Assembly: GCF_030373985.1 (NCBI RefSeq)
Contig: NZ_JAUCRB010000001.1
Span: forward strand, 62,001-126,000
From: Wolbachia pipientis
GTDB taxonomy: Bacteria; Pseudomonadota; Alphaproteobacteria; Rickettsiales; Anaplasmataceae
Direction of reading: 5' to 3'
Length of the DNA: 64,000 nt
Shown here piece by piece: positions 1-10,270 of this stretch. Numbering within the stretch: the stretch's first letter is position 1; the number at the start of each line of letters is the position of its first letter. Position numbers and translations under genes: made by a program. The notes beneath the pieces were generated by a model, which made no database searches, was not told where the DNA came from, and saw nothing but the letters and a program-made list of their open reading frames with translations.

Positions 1-100
1 TCTATTTTCTCATCTTCTGTTTTCCAATATTTTTCTATGTTTTCCAGAAGTGGGTAAAACTATTGAAAAACCTTGCTTTTTATCAACCAAGCTACTCAAA

Positions 101-590
101 TCATGGAATAATTTCTATTGTTAATGCATTTTGAGCAATCTCATTTATTCCATCACTGTGTCGACTTCTAATCTTTCTATCTATTGTACTCTTACCATCT
201 TTTAGGCTCTCATCTTTTATTTCTTGCTTGTATATATGCTTTATAGCAAAAGAGGTTAATAAAACTCTCCCGAAAATAACAGAAGTAATAGCATAGGCTG
301 GTATTGCTTGTGAATTGAGGATATTTGTGATGAAGCTTACATCATTACTAGTTATTATGACTGCAGCAACATAAGCTAAGGAAAATTGAAGCCAAGTATT
401 CACAGCTGCTGTAGATAAGGCATTATTTACAGAATATTTCTTTGTTGTATACCATGCTTTAGGGAAAAACCAATAACATCATTTATTTTGCCCACATCAT
501 GAGTTAGATTAATCTTAAAGGAAGAGGCTTCTTGGGTAACTGAGTTCGTAAACTTCCTTATACCTTAACTAAGTTAATTATATATTAATA
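101..590 (-). pseudogene. decayed hypothetical membrane protein
   Basis: Residual 100-codon frame (403-101) with two hydrophobic stretches (about residues 5-25 and 35-55) and a charged C-terminus. Coding-like sequence continues upstream in another frame to about 590 (peptides such as FTNSVTQEASSF and KINLTHDVGKIND), so a frameshift near 430-450 splits the gene. No family recognised. It lies just downstream of the comEC remnant, on the same strand. The frameshift and missing start favour a pseudogene. Confidence 0.45.
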
Positions 591-601
591 ACACTTTAAA
601 A

Positions 602-2580
602 TCAAACTTTTTGCCTTAAAGACATGTGCCAAGGCCGGTTAGAATGCACTTTATTAATCTTTATGTTACTATTTGTTAACCAAATTGAATGTGTGCCATA
701 TGTTTCTAGGTTAGTATACCTGGTAGTTTTAGTGTTACAAACTGGATAGTCAAATTTGTTTAACTGAATTATCAGATCAACGTTATTACAATTTTTTAAA
801 ATATCTTCTTTTTTATAAGCTAGCAACACTGGTTTATTATTCTCTTTGCTATACATGTAGCCATAATCGCTACACTTCAGCCTTTTGTCTGAATTATAGC
901 ATTTAGTATAATTAAAAATTTGATTCTGTCCGTTTTACTCTGCCCACGTTTTGGCGACAAAGTTCCTGTTTTTTCTAGTGAGAAAGTATAGTAAGTGATC
1001 ACTCTCCTTTACAGCAGGGTTATCAGCACTTACTAGGATGTCAAGAGTTCTATACATAGCACTAGAGAAAACACCTAGTACAATAAGGAAAATTCCAAAG
1101 AAACGCCAATTTCTTTTCCACAAGCACAGCCACAACAACCCGAATGTTATGATAATAATTGATGAGGCAGGAAAAGTGCGAATAGGAATAACCAAATATT
1201 GGAAATTAGCGATTGCATTTGTTATATATAAAATGCTGTCAATCGGCCATTCTATGAATGGCACTATAATCTACTCAATACCTAAAGGAGTCAATAAAAC
1301 ATAGATTATTTCAAGTGAGATAATAATTAATATAGCTATTGGTATAGCAATTAAATTTGTGATAATGCCACTGATTGAAAGGTAGTTAAAATTGTATATT
1401 GTGTATGGAACAGTTGCTAAACTTGCTATTACTGAACTGATTATTATCGATATAAAATATTTCTTATTTTTATCTTGAACAACTTGTTGAAATTAATCTG
1501 ATAACTAGCAAACAGTGCTAAAACAGCAGAAAATGACATCTGAAAGCCAGGCTTTAAAATTGCTTCTGGTTCTATTATAAGTATCGCTAAAGTGGCAAAC
1601 GCAATTGCTATTAACCCTCGATATTTCCTCTCTATCATTATTGTAGCAAGTACTGAAATCACCATAGTATACACGCGTTGAGCAGAAATTTACATACCAG
1701 CGATCAACAAATAAAATGTGGTTGGCAGGATAGTAAAGAATGCAGATATTTTTTTTGTGTTATACTGGAGAGTCAAAGTTTTAGATATTGCAAATAAATT
1801 ACGAAACACTATAAAAAATAGACCAGCAACGAATGATAAACTCAACCCGGATATAGCGCAGGTGTCCTATACCTGAATCTCGTATCGCATCCATAGTTTT
1901 TTGGTCTATTCCGTCTTTTTTACCAATCAGTAATGCGGAGATTATATCTGCGTGTGGTTTTGTGATATTTTGCTGCAGATTTCATGAATGCGTTGACTGA
2001 AAGATTCTATATACTCTTGAAGTTCCTTGCTTCAGCACTTTTTGTGCAGCACTATTTTACTTGTTGTGAAACTTGCAGCGCTTATTTTCTAGTAGTATGC
2101 TATTTTTGCGAAATCATATGCATATTTTGAAGGTGCAATTTTTGGAGGAAAAAGCTTTGCTGATAATTTTGCTTGGCCACCTATTTGAATGTTTTTTCCA
2201 CTTTAGTTCTAACTGATATTCTTATGTTATATAAAGCAATGTGGATAGCGCGTGGTGCTGGAATCTGCATATTTTTTTCTAGACCTCAGTGGTCAGCTGC
2301 TTCAATGGCAGAAGGTAGTTTTTGGGCAGAGAGTAAAAGTTGTTTGTATGTGCTTTGATCGTTAATGCCCTTAACTGTAGCAATCATGTCTTTTACGTAC
2401 TTCTCTTTATCAAGAATTTGAGTGTCAGCTAAAGCTGTTCTAAGCTTACTTGCTTGTAAAGCCTATAAGCACTGCAATCAAAGCGATACATAATGTTGCG
2501 TACTTTTTATACAGTATTACAATCAGAATTAGTATAGGTGAAAGCAAAAGAAAAATAGATATACAGTTTGGTTAAGAATT
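602..2580 (-). pseudogene. comEC: comEC/rec2 competence channel, multiply broken
   Basis: Several minus-strand fragments in the right order spell a ComEC-like DNA-uptake channel. At 1674-1444 is the competence-domain signature (EAILKPGFQMSFSAVLAL). Near 1900-1840 is IDQKTMDAIRDSGIGHLR, the start of the competence domain. At 1264-935 are further membrane helices. At 880-602 is the end of the metallo-beta-lactamase-like domain (KRLKCSDYGYMY and a final SNRPWHMS). The pieces lie in different frames with stops between them, so no functional protein can be made. The N-terminal limit near 2580 is approximate. Confidence 0.75.
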
Positions 2581-2783
2581 TAAAGAGAAGTAGATTAAGA
2601 TCCCTACACACTGGAACACAGGAAACCACAGTATCAAGCTATATTTTTTATTGCGTAGGTTATTACGTATATAACTAACTCTTATGTTAAAGAAAGTTAA
2701 TGAATATACTAATATTCAACTGAAGCACAATTTTATTCTTTTATTTTCTATTATTGTATATATAATAACTAGATAAACAATAA

Positions 2784-2857
<74 letters not shown>

Positions 2858-2926
2858 CTTTTACCTATATCACGAGAAAGTTATATTTAGAACGATGTTC
2901 TACAGGTAGAAACTGAAGCTACGTGA

Positions 2927-3520
2927 TTAAGGATATAATTGTTCCACTTTCCAAGTGCCTTTCCCAATAAGAGTGTATCTAAATCTGGTGTGTCTCCTGT
3001 GTTCCCTTTCTTGCCAAAATTCAATTACTTTTGGAATTACGCGGAACCCTACCCAAAAATCAGGACTAGAGACTCGTGTATTGTAAAATTCCTTCTCCTT
3101 TAGTGCGATAGCTTGCTCAAAGTCTTGCCAATTTTTCAGAACGCTCGATTGTTTTGAGCACCATGCGCTAATTTGACTATCGCGTGTTCGAGAGGAGAAA
3201 TATTCCTCAGCTTTTTTGCTGTTTAGGAATTTTACCTCTCCTTCAATCCGCACTTGCCTAGAAAACTCTGTCCAGTGGAATACTAAAGCAGCTTTGGGGT
3301 TCTCGATCAATTCTTTTCCTTTTCTACTATTTATGTTAGTGAAGAACACGAAGCCTTCTTCACCGTATCCCTTAAGTAATACCATTCTCGCAGATGGAAT
3401 GCAGTCTTTGCTACAAGTTGCTAGCGTCATTGCAGTTGGTTGCTTGCATGAAGAATTAAGTACTGCTTTGTACCACTTTGAAAACAAATCAAACGGATCT
3501 TCTTCAGGTGAAAATGTCAT
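2927..3520 (-). CDS. pdxH: pyridoxamine 5'-phosphate oxidase
   Basis: 197 aa. Oxidises pyridoxine/pyridoxamine 5'-phosphate to pyridoxal 5'-phosphate using FMN and O2, the last step of vitamin B6 synthesis. FMN/PLP-binding blocks are visible in family order: RMVLLKG (45-51), FFTNINSRKG (59-68), FHW (81-83), RQVRIEG (88-94), SQISAW (115-120), EFWQ (167-170) and a C-terminal R-x-H segment (175-177). Slightly shorter than the usual 210-220 aa because of a short N-terminus. It follows mutM by 16 nt on the same strand, so they are probably cotranscribed. pdxJ at 22.2-22.9 kb supplies the substrate. Confidence 0.93.
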   Translation of the reverse strand: MTFSPEEDPFDLFSKWYKAVLNSSCKQPTAMTLATCSKDCIPSARMVLLKGYGEEGFVFFTNINSRKGKELIENPKAALVFHWTEFSRQVRIEGEVKFLNSKKAEEYFSSRTRDSQISAWCSKQSSVLKNWQDFEQAIALKEKEFYNTRVSSPDFWVGFRVIPKVIEFWQEREHRRHTRFRYTLIGKGTWKVEQLYP

Positions 3521-3536
3521 ATCTAAAAGTAGAACC

Positions 3537-4352
3537 TTAATTCTGACATACGTTGCAGAAATAAGTACTGCGGCCGTTTTGTCGTATATGTGTTATGATA
3601 TTATTACAAATCTTACAAGGTTTTTGAGCTTTACCATATACATAAAAACTATTTTGAAAGTATCCAGCAGATCCAGATGGCTGTGCATAGTCTTTCAGCG
3701 TTGAACCGCCTGCAGTGATTGCATCACTCAGAGTATTTTTTATTTCAGTAGCAAGTTTTTCGCACTCTTTGTATGTTAAATCTTGTGCTGGTTTGAGCGG
3801 TGATATGCGAGCTCTAAACAAACTCTCAGAAGCATACACGTTGCCTATGCCAACTATCAATTTATTATCCATTAATGCTGATTTGATATTTACTTTTCTG
3901 TTTTTTAGTAACGTCTGTAAATAGGCTCCATTAAATTCATCTGTTAGGGGCTCTGCTCCAAGAGCATCAAAAAAATTTACTTCTTGTTCTTTATTTAAAA
4001 CGATAATTAACCCAAACCTTCTTGGATCATTAAAGACTATTGAAGTATTATCGGAAAATAAAAATACTACGTGATCATGTTTATTCTGCACTTGATTGTA
4101 TTCAGCGTATATAAGCTTTCCGCTCATGCCAAGATGTATGATTATAGCTGTATTATTGTCTGTGTGCCAGATTATATATTTGCCTCTACGCTTGATATCG
4201 CTTATGACTTTGCCCTTTAACATATCATCAATATCTCCTGTTATTGGTACACGTAAATACCAATTATTTACTGCAACACTGCTTATTTGCTTATTTTTGA
4301 TTTTATCAAGTAAAAAATTAGATATTACTTCCACTTCTGGGAGCTCTGGCAT
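3537..4352 (-). CDS. mutM: formamidopyrimidine-DNA glycosylase (Fpg)
   Basis: 271 aa, normal length. Base-excision repair glycosylase/AP lyase that removes 8-oxoguanine and formamidopyrimidines. The N-terminus MPELPEVE supplies the catalytic Pro2 and Glu3. The conserved lysine is in RRGKYI (K58). MSGKL marks the N-terminal domain, and the central helix carries VGIGNVYASE. The C-terminal zinc finger has Cys246, Cys249, Cys266 and Cys269 around a QNGRSTYFC core. Its 5' end is overlapped by the small basic ORF, and pdxH follows 16 nt downstream. Confidence 0.96.
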   Translation of the reverse strand: MPELPEVEVISNFLLDKIKNKQISSVAVNNWYLRVPITGDIDDMLKGKVISDIKRRGKYIIWHTDNNTAIIIHLGMSGKLIYAEYNQVQNKHDHVVFLFSDNTSIVFNDPRRFGLIIVLNKEQEVNFFDALGAEPLTDEFNGAYLQTLLKNRKVNIKSALMDNKLIVGIGNVYASESLFRARISPLKPAQDLTYKECEKLATEIKNTLSDAITAGGSTLKDYAQPSGSAGYFQNSFYVYGKAQKPCKICNNIITHIRQNGRSTYFCNVCQN

Positions 4353-4467
4353 CTTGTCTATTCTGTTGCTGTTTTTTTCTTTTTAGAATATTTTGCTTTA
4401 AAGCTTTTGCTAATCTTTTTCTCTTTTCTTCTTTTTCCTTATTCTTTTTTACATTATTCATTATCAT
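4318..4467 (-). CDS. small basic protein overlapping mutM start
   Basis: 49 aa from ATG at 4467, extremely lysine/arginine/glutamine rich. Its last 35 nt overlap the first codons of mutM in another frame. The core RKRLAKALKQNILKRKKQQQ resembles a short basic protein I recall as common in Alphaproteobacteria (pattern RLAEALRxNLxRRK); function is unknown. A longer reading to 4581 would run through tRNA-Thr and is rejected. Translational coupling to mutM is possible. The evidence is composition and resemblance, not a full alignment. Confidence 0.55.
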   Translation of the reverse strand: MIMNNVKKNKEKEEKRKRLAKALKQNILKRKKQQQNRQDARAPRSGSNI

Positions 4468-4482
4468 TACATATGGAACCCT

Positions 4483-4555
4483 GCCGTTATAGCTCAGGTG
4501 GTAGAGTACGTCATTGGTAATGACGAGGTCCCAAGTTCGAGTCTTGGTAACGGCA
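4483..4555 (+). tRNA. tRNA-Thr (GGT)
   Basis: 73-nt cloverleaf. The acceptor GCCGTTA pairs with TAACGGC, with discriminator A. The anticodon arm is CGTCA-TTGGTAA-TGACG, giving GGT. The T arm is CCAAGTTCGAGTCTTGG. It lies opposite and just upstream of the small basic ORF/mutM/pdxH unit. Confidence 0.95.
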
Positions 4556-4610
4556 CACTGATTATACTTATAATACCACATAACTTGTAAAAAAAAGGCT
4601 TAGAAGAAAG

Positions 4611-6137
4611 TTACAGGGGTAGGTTGTCATGCTTTTTCCATATTCTTTCTACTTTCTTGCTTCTGAGTAGCTCTAATGCTTTATGAAGGTGACGCCGTGT
4701 TTTGTGTGGCACTATAATGTCATCAATATACCCATATGATGCAGTGAAAAATGGATTAGCAAATTTTTCTTTATATTCTTTAATTAGTGTTTGGTGATCT
4801 TTTTCATGCCGAAATATAATTTCAACTGCACTTTCAGGGCCCATCACAGCTATTTCAGCGGTTGGCCATGCATAATTTATGTCGCCTTTTAGGTGTTTAG
4901 AGCTCATGACAATGTATGCACCACCATATGCTTTTCTAGTGATCAAACTAACTTTCGGTACGGTCGCTTCAGCGTAAGCGTAAAGCAGTTTTGCTCCGTG
5001 TTGTATTATATTATTGTACTCTTGATTTATACCTGGCAAAAACCCTGGGACGTCAATGAGTGTAATTACAGGGATGTTAAATGCATCACAAAACCTTACA
5101 AATCTTGCAGCTTTTCTTGAAGAATCGGTATCTAAACACCCTGCAAGGTGCATAGGTTGATTTGCAACGATGCCGACAGTATTTCCTCCAATTCTACCAA
5201 AACCTATTATGATATTACGAGCGAAATCTGGTTTTAGTTCAAAAAACTTCCTTTCATCGCAAACTTTTTCAATGAGTTCATACATATCGTAAGGAGTGTT
5301 AGGATTGCTAGGAATTAGAGTATTTAAAGATTCATCAATGCCATCAACGTCATCGCAGGTCGGTACGAATTTTGGAGATTCTTGATTATTTGCTGGCAGA
5401 AAGGTAAAGAATTCACGTACCTCTTCTAGCATCTCAACATCATTATTGAAAGCAAAATCTGCTACTCCTGTTTTGCTTGTGTGAATTTTCGCCCCACCGA
5501 GATCTTCATGACTTACGTCTTCATATGTGACTTTTTTTACTACATCTGGTCCGGTTATAAACATATATGAGCTGTTTTTTACCATGAAAGCAAAGTCAGT
5601 TAATGCTGGGGAATAAACTGCTCCACCGGCGCATGGACCCATGATTAAAGAGATTTGTGGTATGACACCTGATGCATTTACATTTCTTTGAAAAATTTCT
5701 CCATACCCAGCAAGGGAATTTACTCCTTCCTGAATTCTGGCTCCACCAGAGTCATTGAGTCCTATAATTGGAATCCTGGCATTGATTGCCATATCCATGA
5801 TTTTGCATATTTTTTTCGCATGCGATGCACCAAGTGATCCACCAAAAACAGTAAAATCCTGAGAATAAACAAAAACTTTTCTACCGTAAATAGTGCCATG
5901 ACCAACCACAACCCCATCACCTAGAAAATTAGCATCTTGCATGCCAAAGTCAGTTGCGTAATGTTTTACGAATTTATCGTATTCTTCAAATGAATTTTCA
6001 TCGAGCAATACACTCAGTCTTTCTCTAGCAGTTAATTTCCCTTTTGCATGTTGCTTGTTAATCCTGTTAGAACCGCCTCCTTTTTCAGCTTCTAGCATTT
6101 TAGTTTGAAGGTTTTCTAGTATTTTAAAGTCTTGCAT
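4611..6137 (-). CDS. pccB: propionyl-CoA carboxylase beta chain
   Basis: 508 aa, full length for the family. Biotin-dependent carboxyltransferase subunit that makes (S)-methylmalonyl-CoA from propionyl-CoA. The N-terminal half has the acyl-CoA-binding carboxyltransferase motifs ([34 protein letters not shown]). The C-terminal half has the carboxybiotin part ([35 protein letters not shown]). Ends with a basic helix ([13 protein letters not shown]). The partner pccA is not in this window. Acetyl-CoA carboxylase is less likely given length and motif set. Confidence 0.94.
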   Translation of the reverse strand: MQDFKILENLQTKMLEAEKGGGSNRINKQHAKGKLTARERLSVLLDENSFEEYDKFVKHYATDFGMQDANFLGDGVVVGHGTIYGRKVFVYSQDFTVFGGSLGASHAKKICKIMDMAINARIPIIGLNDSGGARIQEGVNSLAGYGEIFQRNVNASGVIPQISLIMGPCAGGAVYSPALTDFAFMVKNSSYMFITGPDVVKKVTYEDVSHEDLGGAKIHTSKTGVADFAFNNDVEMLEEVREFFTFLPANNQESPKFVPTCDDVDGIDESLNTLIPSNPNTPYDMYELIEKVCDERKFFELKPDFARNIIIGFGRIGGNTVGIVANQPMHLAGCLDTDSSRKAARFVRFCDAFNIPVITLIDVPGFLPGINQEYNNIIQHGAKLLYAYAEATVPKVSLITRKAYGGAYIVMSSKHLKGDINYAWPTAEIAVMGPESAVEIIFRHEKDHQTLIKEYKEKFANPFFTASYGYIDDIIVPHKTRRHLHKALELLRSKKVERIWKKHDNLPL

Positions 6138-6290
6138 GTAGTAAAATAACTTTCAAATTGGTTGTAAACCTTATTAAGCTTACAACCTCTATTACTATAC
6201 ATACACTACTGCTACATGCAACAGTGTATGTATGATAGTTGTTAATGCGCTGATAATTTCTGATTGTTACTTTGAGGATGTTGTGATTCA

Positions 6291-6955
6291 CTAACATTCT
6301 GTGTGCCTGTACTTGTTGTATGTGCTTGGTGGATCAATTGTTACTACTTCTCTTTCAATTCCTTGTAAGTTTGAAGCCAATGAGTCCAATTTTGCTAGAG
6401 TCATGTCATTATATTTATCATTTCTTTTGTAATAGCCAATTTTATTTTTACAACTTTGTTTTTCTCTAAGTCTTCAAGACTTGTATTACTGCTTAAATCA
6501 GTACAAACTACGTTACCATCTCCACTAATATTTTAAGTAAAACTGCAATCTCTATCACCCACTTTACAGTGAAATTTAATTGCACAAGACTCATTGAATA
6601 TTTGATAAAGCCTTACACCATTGTCATTTTGTGAAACATGCACTAACCTTTTATCTTCTGGAGATACCAATGTAAAAACTCCAATCTTTGTATTACTATC
6701 TTTTAAGGCTCTACCAGGAAACGAGCCATCAATTTTAACTTACCTTTGCCGTCTTTTAACGATATCCATGTAGTAAATGATTGTCTTCTTTTCTTCTCAA
6801 CCTCACATCTACAGAATTATTACCTGTATATTCAGCAAGCCCTTTTTAAATTGAACTCACAAATCTCTTGGTTTCTTCATCACTTGTATCCAAAAAAAGC
6901 TCCTTATTTGTATGTGACCGGGATGGATCATTGAGATTCTCCAATGCTTTGGTCA
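6291..6955 (-). pseudogene. decayed hypothetical gene
   Basis: Three coding-like minus-strand blocks can be joined only with frameshifts. They are 6955-6845 (TKALENLNDPSRSH, LDTSDEETKRFVSS), 6780-6540 (SFTTWISLKDG, then PGRALKDSNTKIGVFTL, NGVRLYQIFNESCAI, HCKVGDRDCSF) and 6435-6291 (YNDMTLAKLDSLASNLQG, then DPPSTYNKYRHTEC and a stop). No known domain recognised. The stretch from about 6960 to 7195, ahead of der, shows no gene. Confidence 0.5.
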
Positions 6956-7201
6956 ACTATATATAGTTATATGTACGTGTCTTTCTGGTACAGAGTATTC
7001 CTAATTGATAAGTTTCAGAAGTTGATTGAGCAACTTGACCTGAATTCATTATTCAAGTCTCATTTGCATCATGCGTAGCTCCTACAATTTTACTATAAAC
7101 TTAAGATAAAATATCGCAGCTGTAGAATATTCGCATGACCTACAAAGCCAATAGTTAAATTGAAAAATTTCTGTTACAATTTATTTTAATGCTTTTAAAC
7201 T

Positions 7202-8527
7202 ATGCTAAAAATCGCCATAGTAGGCCTGCCAAATGTTGGCAAATCAACTCTTTTCAATAGATTGGTGGGAAGAAAAGCAGCAGTAGTTAGTAACATTCCA
7301 GGGATAACAAGGGATAGACGTGAAGGAATAGGAAGAATTAGCGATTTGGAGTTTGAAGTTATAGACACAGGAGGATGGAACGACCAAACTAATTTTTCAT
7401 TACAAATTATTGAACAAATAGAGTTTTCTTTATTGAGTGCAGATGTAATTTTCTTGCTTGTTGATGCAAAAGTGCAAAACGAGCAGAACAAAGAACTTGC
7501 AAAGTGGCTGAAGGGGAAGGTAAATAAACCTGTGATACTTATAGCAAATAAATGCGAGAGCCACAAATCCGAAGATGTTGATTACCTGCAGTTTTTTGGT
7601 TTCATAGGTCCGGTATATATCTCTGCCGAACATAATCTTGGCATGGTTGATCTTTATGATGCGTTGGCTGGTGTTATTGAGGATTTTAACGAAGGAACTG
7701 AACTGCTTGACAGCAAACCCAGTAAGCTTCGGGTTGCAATCATCGGCCGCCCAAACGTTGGAAAATCAACTTTTTTAAATAGTTTACTTGCAGAAAATAG
7801 ACTAATAACAAGTTCAGAGCCAGGCACTACGCGTGATTCTGTGGATATTACATATAATTATAATGGAGAACTAATTACTCTCATCGACACCGCAGGAATT
7901 CGCAGAAAGGCAAATGTCATTGACAACTTAGAGTCAAGATTTGTAGAAAAAAGCATGGAATCAATAAAGCGCTCTCATGTGGTAGTTTTAATGCTAGACT
8001 CCCTTGTGGGTATTGAACAGCAGGATTTGTCAATTGGTGAAGTTGCAATTAAAGGAGGGAAAGGGATTATTATTATTTTAAATAAGTGGGACTTAATAAA
8101 TAAAGACGATAGAAGCAAGTTGATAAAATTTGTAAAACAGCGGCAAGTAACCAGATTCTTCTTAGAAGTGCCAACTATAACAATTTCTGCGTTAAAAAGT
8201 ATGCGCTGCAGTGATGTAATAGATAAATGCCTTGAAGTAAACAAATTTTTGAACAATAAGATCAGCACTGCAAAATTGAATAAGTGGCTAATGTATGCTT
8301 TGGATAAGCACCCTCACCCTCTTGTAAGTGGTAGGGCTATTAAAATGAAGTATATTGCTCAAATTGGCACTAAGCCCCCAGCTTTTTCTTTGATATGTAA
8401 TATGCCTGAAAGTGTTGATGAAAGTTATAAATGCTATTTAACTAACGATCTCAGAAATAATTTTTTTACAGATGGTGTACCTATTAGACTTTTTTTGAAA
8501 AAAAACAAAAATCCCTATGTAAAATAA
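7202..8527 (+). CDS. der: ribosome-biogenesis GTPase Der (EngA)
   Basis: 441 aa. Essential tandem-G-domain GTPase for 50S subunit assembly. First G domain: GLPNVGKST (8-16), DTGGW (about 56-60) and NKCE. Second: GRPNVGKST (about 181-189), DTAGI and NKWD. A C-terminal KH-like domain follows (HPHPLVSGRAIKMKYIAQ, ending in a basic KKNKNPYVK). The length matches the family. Starts with ATG after a region with no gene. dsbB follows 40 nt downstream. Confidence 0.96.
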   Translation: MLKIAIVGLPNVGKSTLFNRLVGRKAAVVSNIPGITRDRREGIGRISDLEFEVIDTGGWNDQTNFSLQIIEQIEFSLLSADVIFLLVDAKVQNEQNKELAKWLKGKVNKPVILIANKCESHKSEDVDYLQFFGFIGPVYISAEHNLGMVDLYDALAGVIEDFNEGTELLDSKPSKLRVAIIGRPNVGKSTFLNSLLAENRLITSSEPGTTRDSVDITYNYNGELITLIDTAGIRRKANVIDNLESRFVEKSMESIKRSHVVVLMLDSLVGIEQQDLSIGEVAIKGGKGIIIILNKWDLINKDDRSKLIKFVKQRQVTRFFLEVPTITISALKSMRCSDVIDKCLEVNKFLNNKISTAKLNKWLMYALDKHPHPLVSGRAIKMKYIAQIGTKPPAFSLICNMPESVDESYKCYLTNDLRNNFFTDGVPIRLFLKKNKNPYVK

Positions 8528-8567
8528 ATATTTTGTTTTATACTTTTAGAGGTCTTTATAATATGTT

Positions 8568-9044
8568 ATGTGTAATAGCTCTAAAACTCCCATAACCTTT
8601 CTGCTGTCAAGTGCTGCTGCTCTGATTTTTGTGTATGTACTAGAATATTCTTTCAATATGCTGCCATGTGAATTATGCATATATGAACGTGTAGTTTATT
8701 ACATTACTGGATTGCTTGCAGTAGCGTGCATGCTTAAAAACAATAAAATTCTAATCTATGCAATGTTTAGCAGTTATCTTATAGGTGCAGTAATATCTTT
8801 TTATCATGTAGGTCTTGAACTCCACTTATTTCATGACGTTTTAGGATGCACAGAGCAAGCAAGTGATAACGCCAGTGTAGAAGAGCTTAGAAATAGTCTG
8901 TTAAACCCTAATTACTCTCCATCTTGTGATAGACCTTATTACATTTTAGGTATTTCCTTGGCAACATGGAATTTAATCTACCTAATAGCAGCTCTATTCG
9001 TATCAGGTAAGATGTACGCAAAGAGAAATAAGGTACGGTCGTAG
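8568..9044 (+). CDS. dsbB: disulfide bond formation protein B family
   Basis: 158 aa inner-membrane protein that reoxidises a DsbA-type thioredoxin and passes electrons to quinone. Four predicted helices (about 10-28, 41-55, 60-80, 122-145). The first periplasmic loop has the CELC pair (Cys34, Cys37). The second has Cys94 and Cys120, the usual two redox pairs. The substitution pattern is typical of the short alphaproteobacterial DsbB group. Likely serves folding of exported cysteine-containing proteins. Lies downstream of der on the same strand. Confidence 0.85.
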   Translation: MCNSSKTPITFLLSSAAALIFVYVLEYSFNMLPCELCIYERVVYYITGLLAVACMLKNNKILIYAMFSSYLIGAVISFYHVGLELHLFHDVLGCTEQASDNASVEELRNSLLNPNYSPSCDRPYYILGISLATWNLIYLIAALFVSGKMYAKRNKVRS

Positions 9045-9063
9045 TAAGTTTTTGGAACTGTGT

Positions 9064-9095
9064 GGCTTTGTTGCATACTGGTATGCAACAAAGCC
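9064..9095. repeat. perfect 15-bp inverted repeat after dsbB
   Basis: Arms GGCTTTGTTGCATAC and GTATGCAACAAAGCC are separated by TG, 19 nt after the dsbB stop. No T-run follows, so it is a poor intrinsic terminator. The arm resembles the terminal inverted repeat of IS5/IS903-type insertion sequences (GGCTTTGTTG...), so two IS ends fused head to head by deletion is an alternative. Confidence 0.6.
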
Positions 9096-9223
9096 CACTG
9101 GAATCTATGCCCTTTATTTCCTGGATTACAGTATCAGGTGTTTGGCATTACATTGAGCAGTAACTTTTTACTCAAATATGCGAAAAGTCTAATAACGAAT
9201 TGGTTAAATTTTAAACCAAGCTC

Positions 9224-9502
9224 AAAAAAGGCAAAGGAACCCCAGGTAGTGAGTTTTGATCTCTAATGCTTTAAATTGGCGCTGTAATAACTTGCTGACG
9301 CTTAATTTAAGCGCGACTTGGCTGAGTATAGAAAAAATTTAAAAGACACGCAGCCCCAATAATTTGTTATAACTCACAAAAAAATACCTGAGTTTCTTAC
9401 AGAATTTTGTCACTGAACCTGCAGGTCAGAAACAAGTTTTGACTCAGAAATACCCTTAGTATCAGAGTAAGGGGCTGGTAAAGTTTGTCAAGTAATTTTT
9501 GC
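9224..9502 (+). repeat. dispersed ~280-bp repeat, copy 1
   Basis: One of three copies in this window (others at 23048-23331 minus and 55274-55556 plus). Shared blocks in order: AAAAAGGCAAAG, CTTTAAATTGGCGCTGTAAT, GACGCTTAATTTAAGCGCG, TTTAAAAGA, CAGCCCCAATAATTTG, AACAAGTTTTGACTCA, GGGCTGGTAAAGTTTGTCAA and a terminal TAATTTTT. No open frame is conserved among the copies, so it looks non-coding. It fills most of the gap between dsbB and coq7. Confidence 0.8.
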
Positions 9503-9618
9503 ATTTATATGCCAGTCAGCTGCTTGAACTCTGAAGTCACAATGTTCGTGCAGTTGCTGCATGGAATTTTATTTACTCCACAATACGTTTATTTATAGTA
9601 GTACTAACGAAGAGATAA

Positions 9619-10167
9619 ATGGGGGAGACGTTGGAAAAAGAAAACTGTAACATTAAAAAATTAAAAGGAAACTTTTTAGAACAAGCAATTAGAGTAAACC
9701 ATGCTGGCGAATATGGGGCTATTTGCATTTATTCTGGTCAAAAATTTATCCTTAAAAAATCTTCTATAATCAATGAAATAATTGAAATGGAAGAGCAGGA
9801 AAAAAAACATTTTCACTACTTTAATGAGAAGATTAAAGAGCAAAAAGTTCGTCCTACTGTTTTGTTGCCAGTTTGGTGTGTTTTAGGAGTGTCACTTGGT
9901 GTTGCAACTGCCATTATGGGCAAAAAAACTGCTATGGCTTGCACTGCTGCAGTTGAAGAAGTGATCGGAGAGCACTACAAAGAGCAAGTTTTGCACTTAG
10001 GAGATGGGGAATTTAAGGAAACTATAAGTAAATTTCGCGATGAAGAGTTGGAGCACAGAGACACTGCAATTCAGCACAACGCTAAGGGCACGTTTGGTTA
10101 CAACATCTTATCTTCATTCATAAAAACAGGCTGCAAAACTGCTATTTATTTATCTAAGTTAATTTAG
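9619..10167 (+). CDS. coq7: demethoxyubiquinone hydroxylase (Coq7/UbiF-type)
   Basis: 182 aa. Di-iron membrane-associated monooxygenase for the penultimate hydroxylation in ubiquinone synthesis. Ligand motifs are present: Glu31 in VNHAGEYGA, E61xxH64 in MEEQEKKHFH, a Glu in AAVEEVIGEHY (about 113-123), and ExxH in RDEELEHRDTA. A hydrophobic segment (LGVSLGVATAIMG) fits interfacial membrane binding. The length matches the alphaproteobacterial form. It lies between dispersed-repeat copy 1 and ppa. Confidence 0.95.
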   Translation: MGETLEKENCNIKKLKGNFLEQAIRVNHAGEYGAICIYSGQKFILKKSSIINEIIEMEEQEKKHFHYFNEKIKEQKVRPTVLLPVWCVLGVSLGVATAIMGKKTAMACTAAVEEVIGEHYKEQVLHLGDGEFKETISKFRDEELEHRDTAIQHNAKGTFGYNILSSFIKTGCKTAIYLSKLI

Positions 10168-10215
10168 CTGGTTTTTAGACAGCTTTTTATTCATAAAGAT
10201 GAGATTATATAAATG

Positions 10216-10244
10216 TGGCAATTTAAAAGTATATATTGTATAAT
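10216..10244 (+). promoter_or_regulatory. candidate sigma70 promoter for ppa
   Basis: A perfect TATAAT at 10239-10244 is preceded 17 nt upstream by a weak -35 (TGGCAA at 10216-10221). The predicted start is about 20 nt before the ppa ATG. In so AT-rich a genome the -10 match alone is modest evidence. Confidence 0.4.
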
Positions 10245-10270
10245 ACTTACTCTAAAGTAGTAGGTAATTT

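Noticed and set aside
1038-1304. Plus-strand 88-codon frame
   Set aside because: Antisense shadow of the comEC remnant; no ribosome site and no family resemblance.
3216-3704. Plus-strand frame of 162 codons
   Set aside because: Antisense to the ends of mutM and pdxH, both firmly identified on the minus strand.
9060-9266. Plus-strand frame of 68 codons after dsbB
   Set aside because: Spans the inverted repeat and the start of the dispersed repeat; the other repeat copies keep no such frame.
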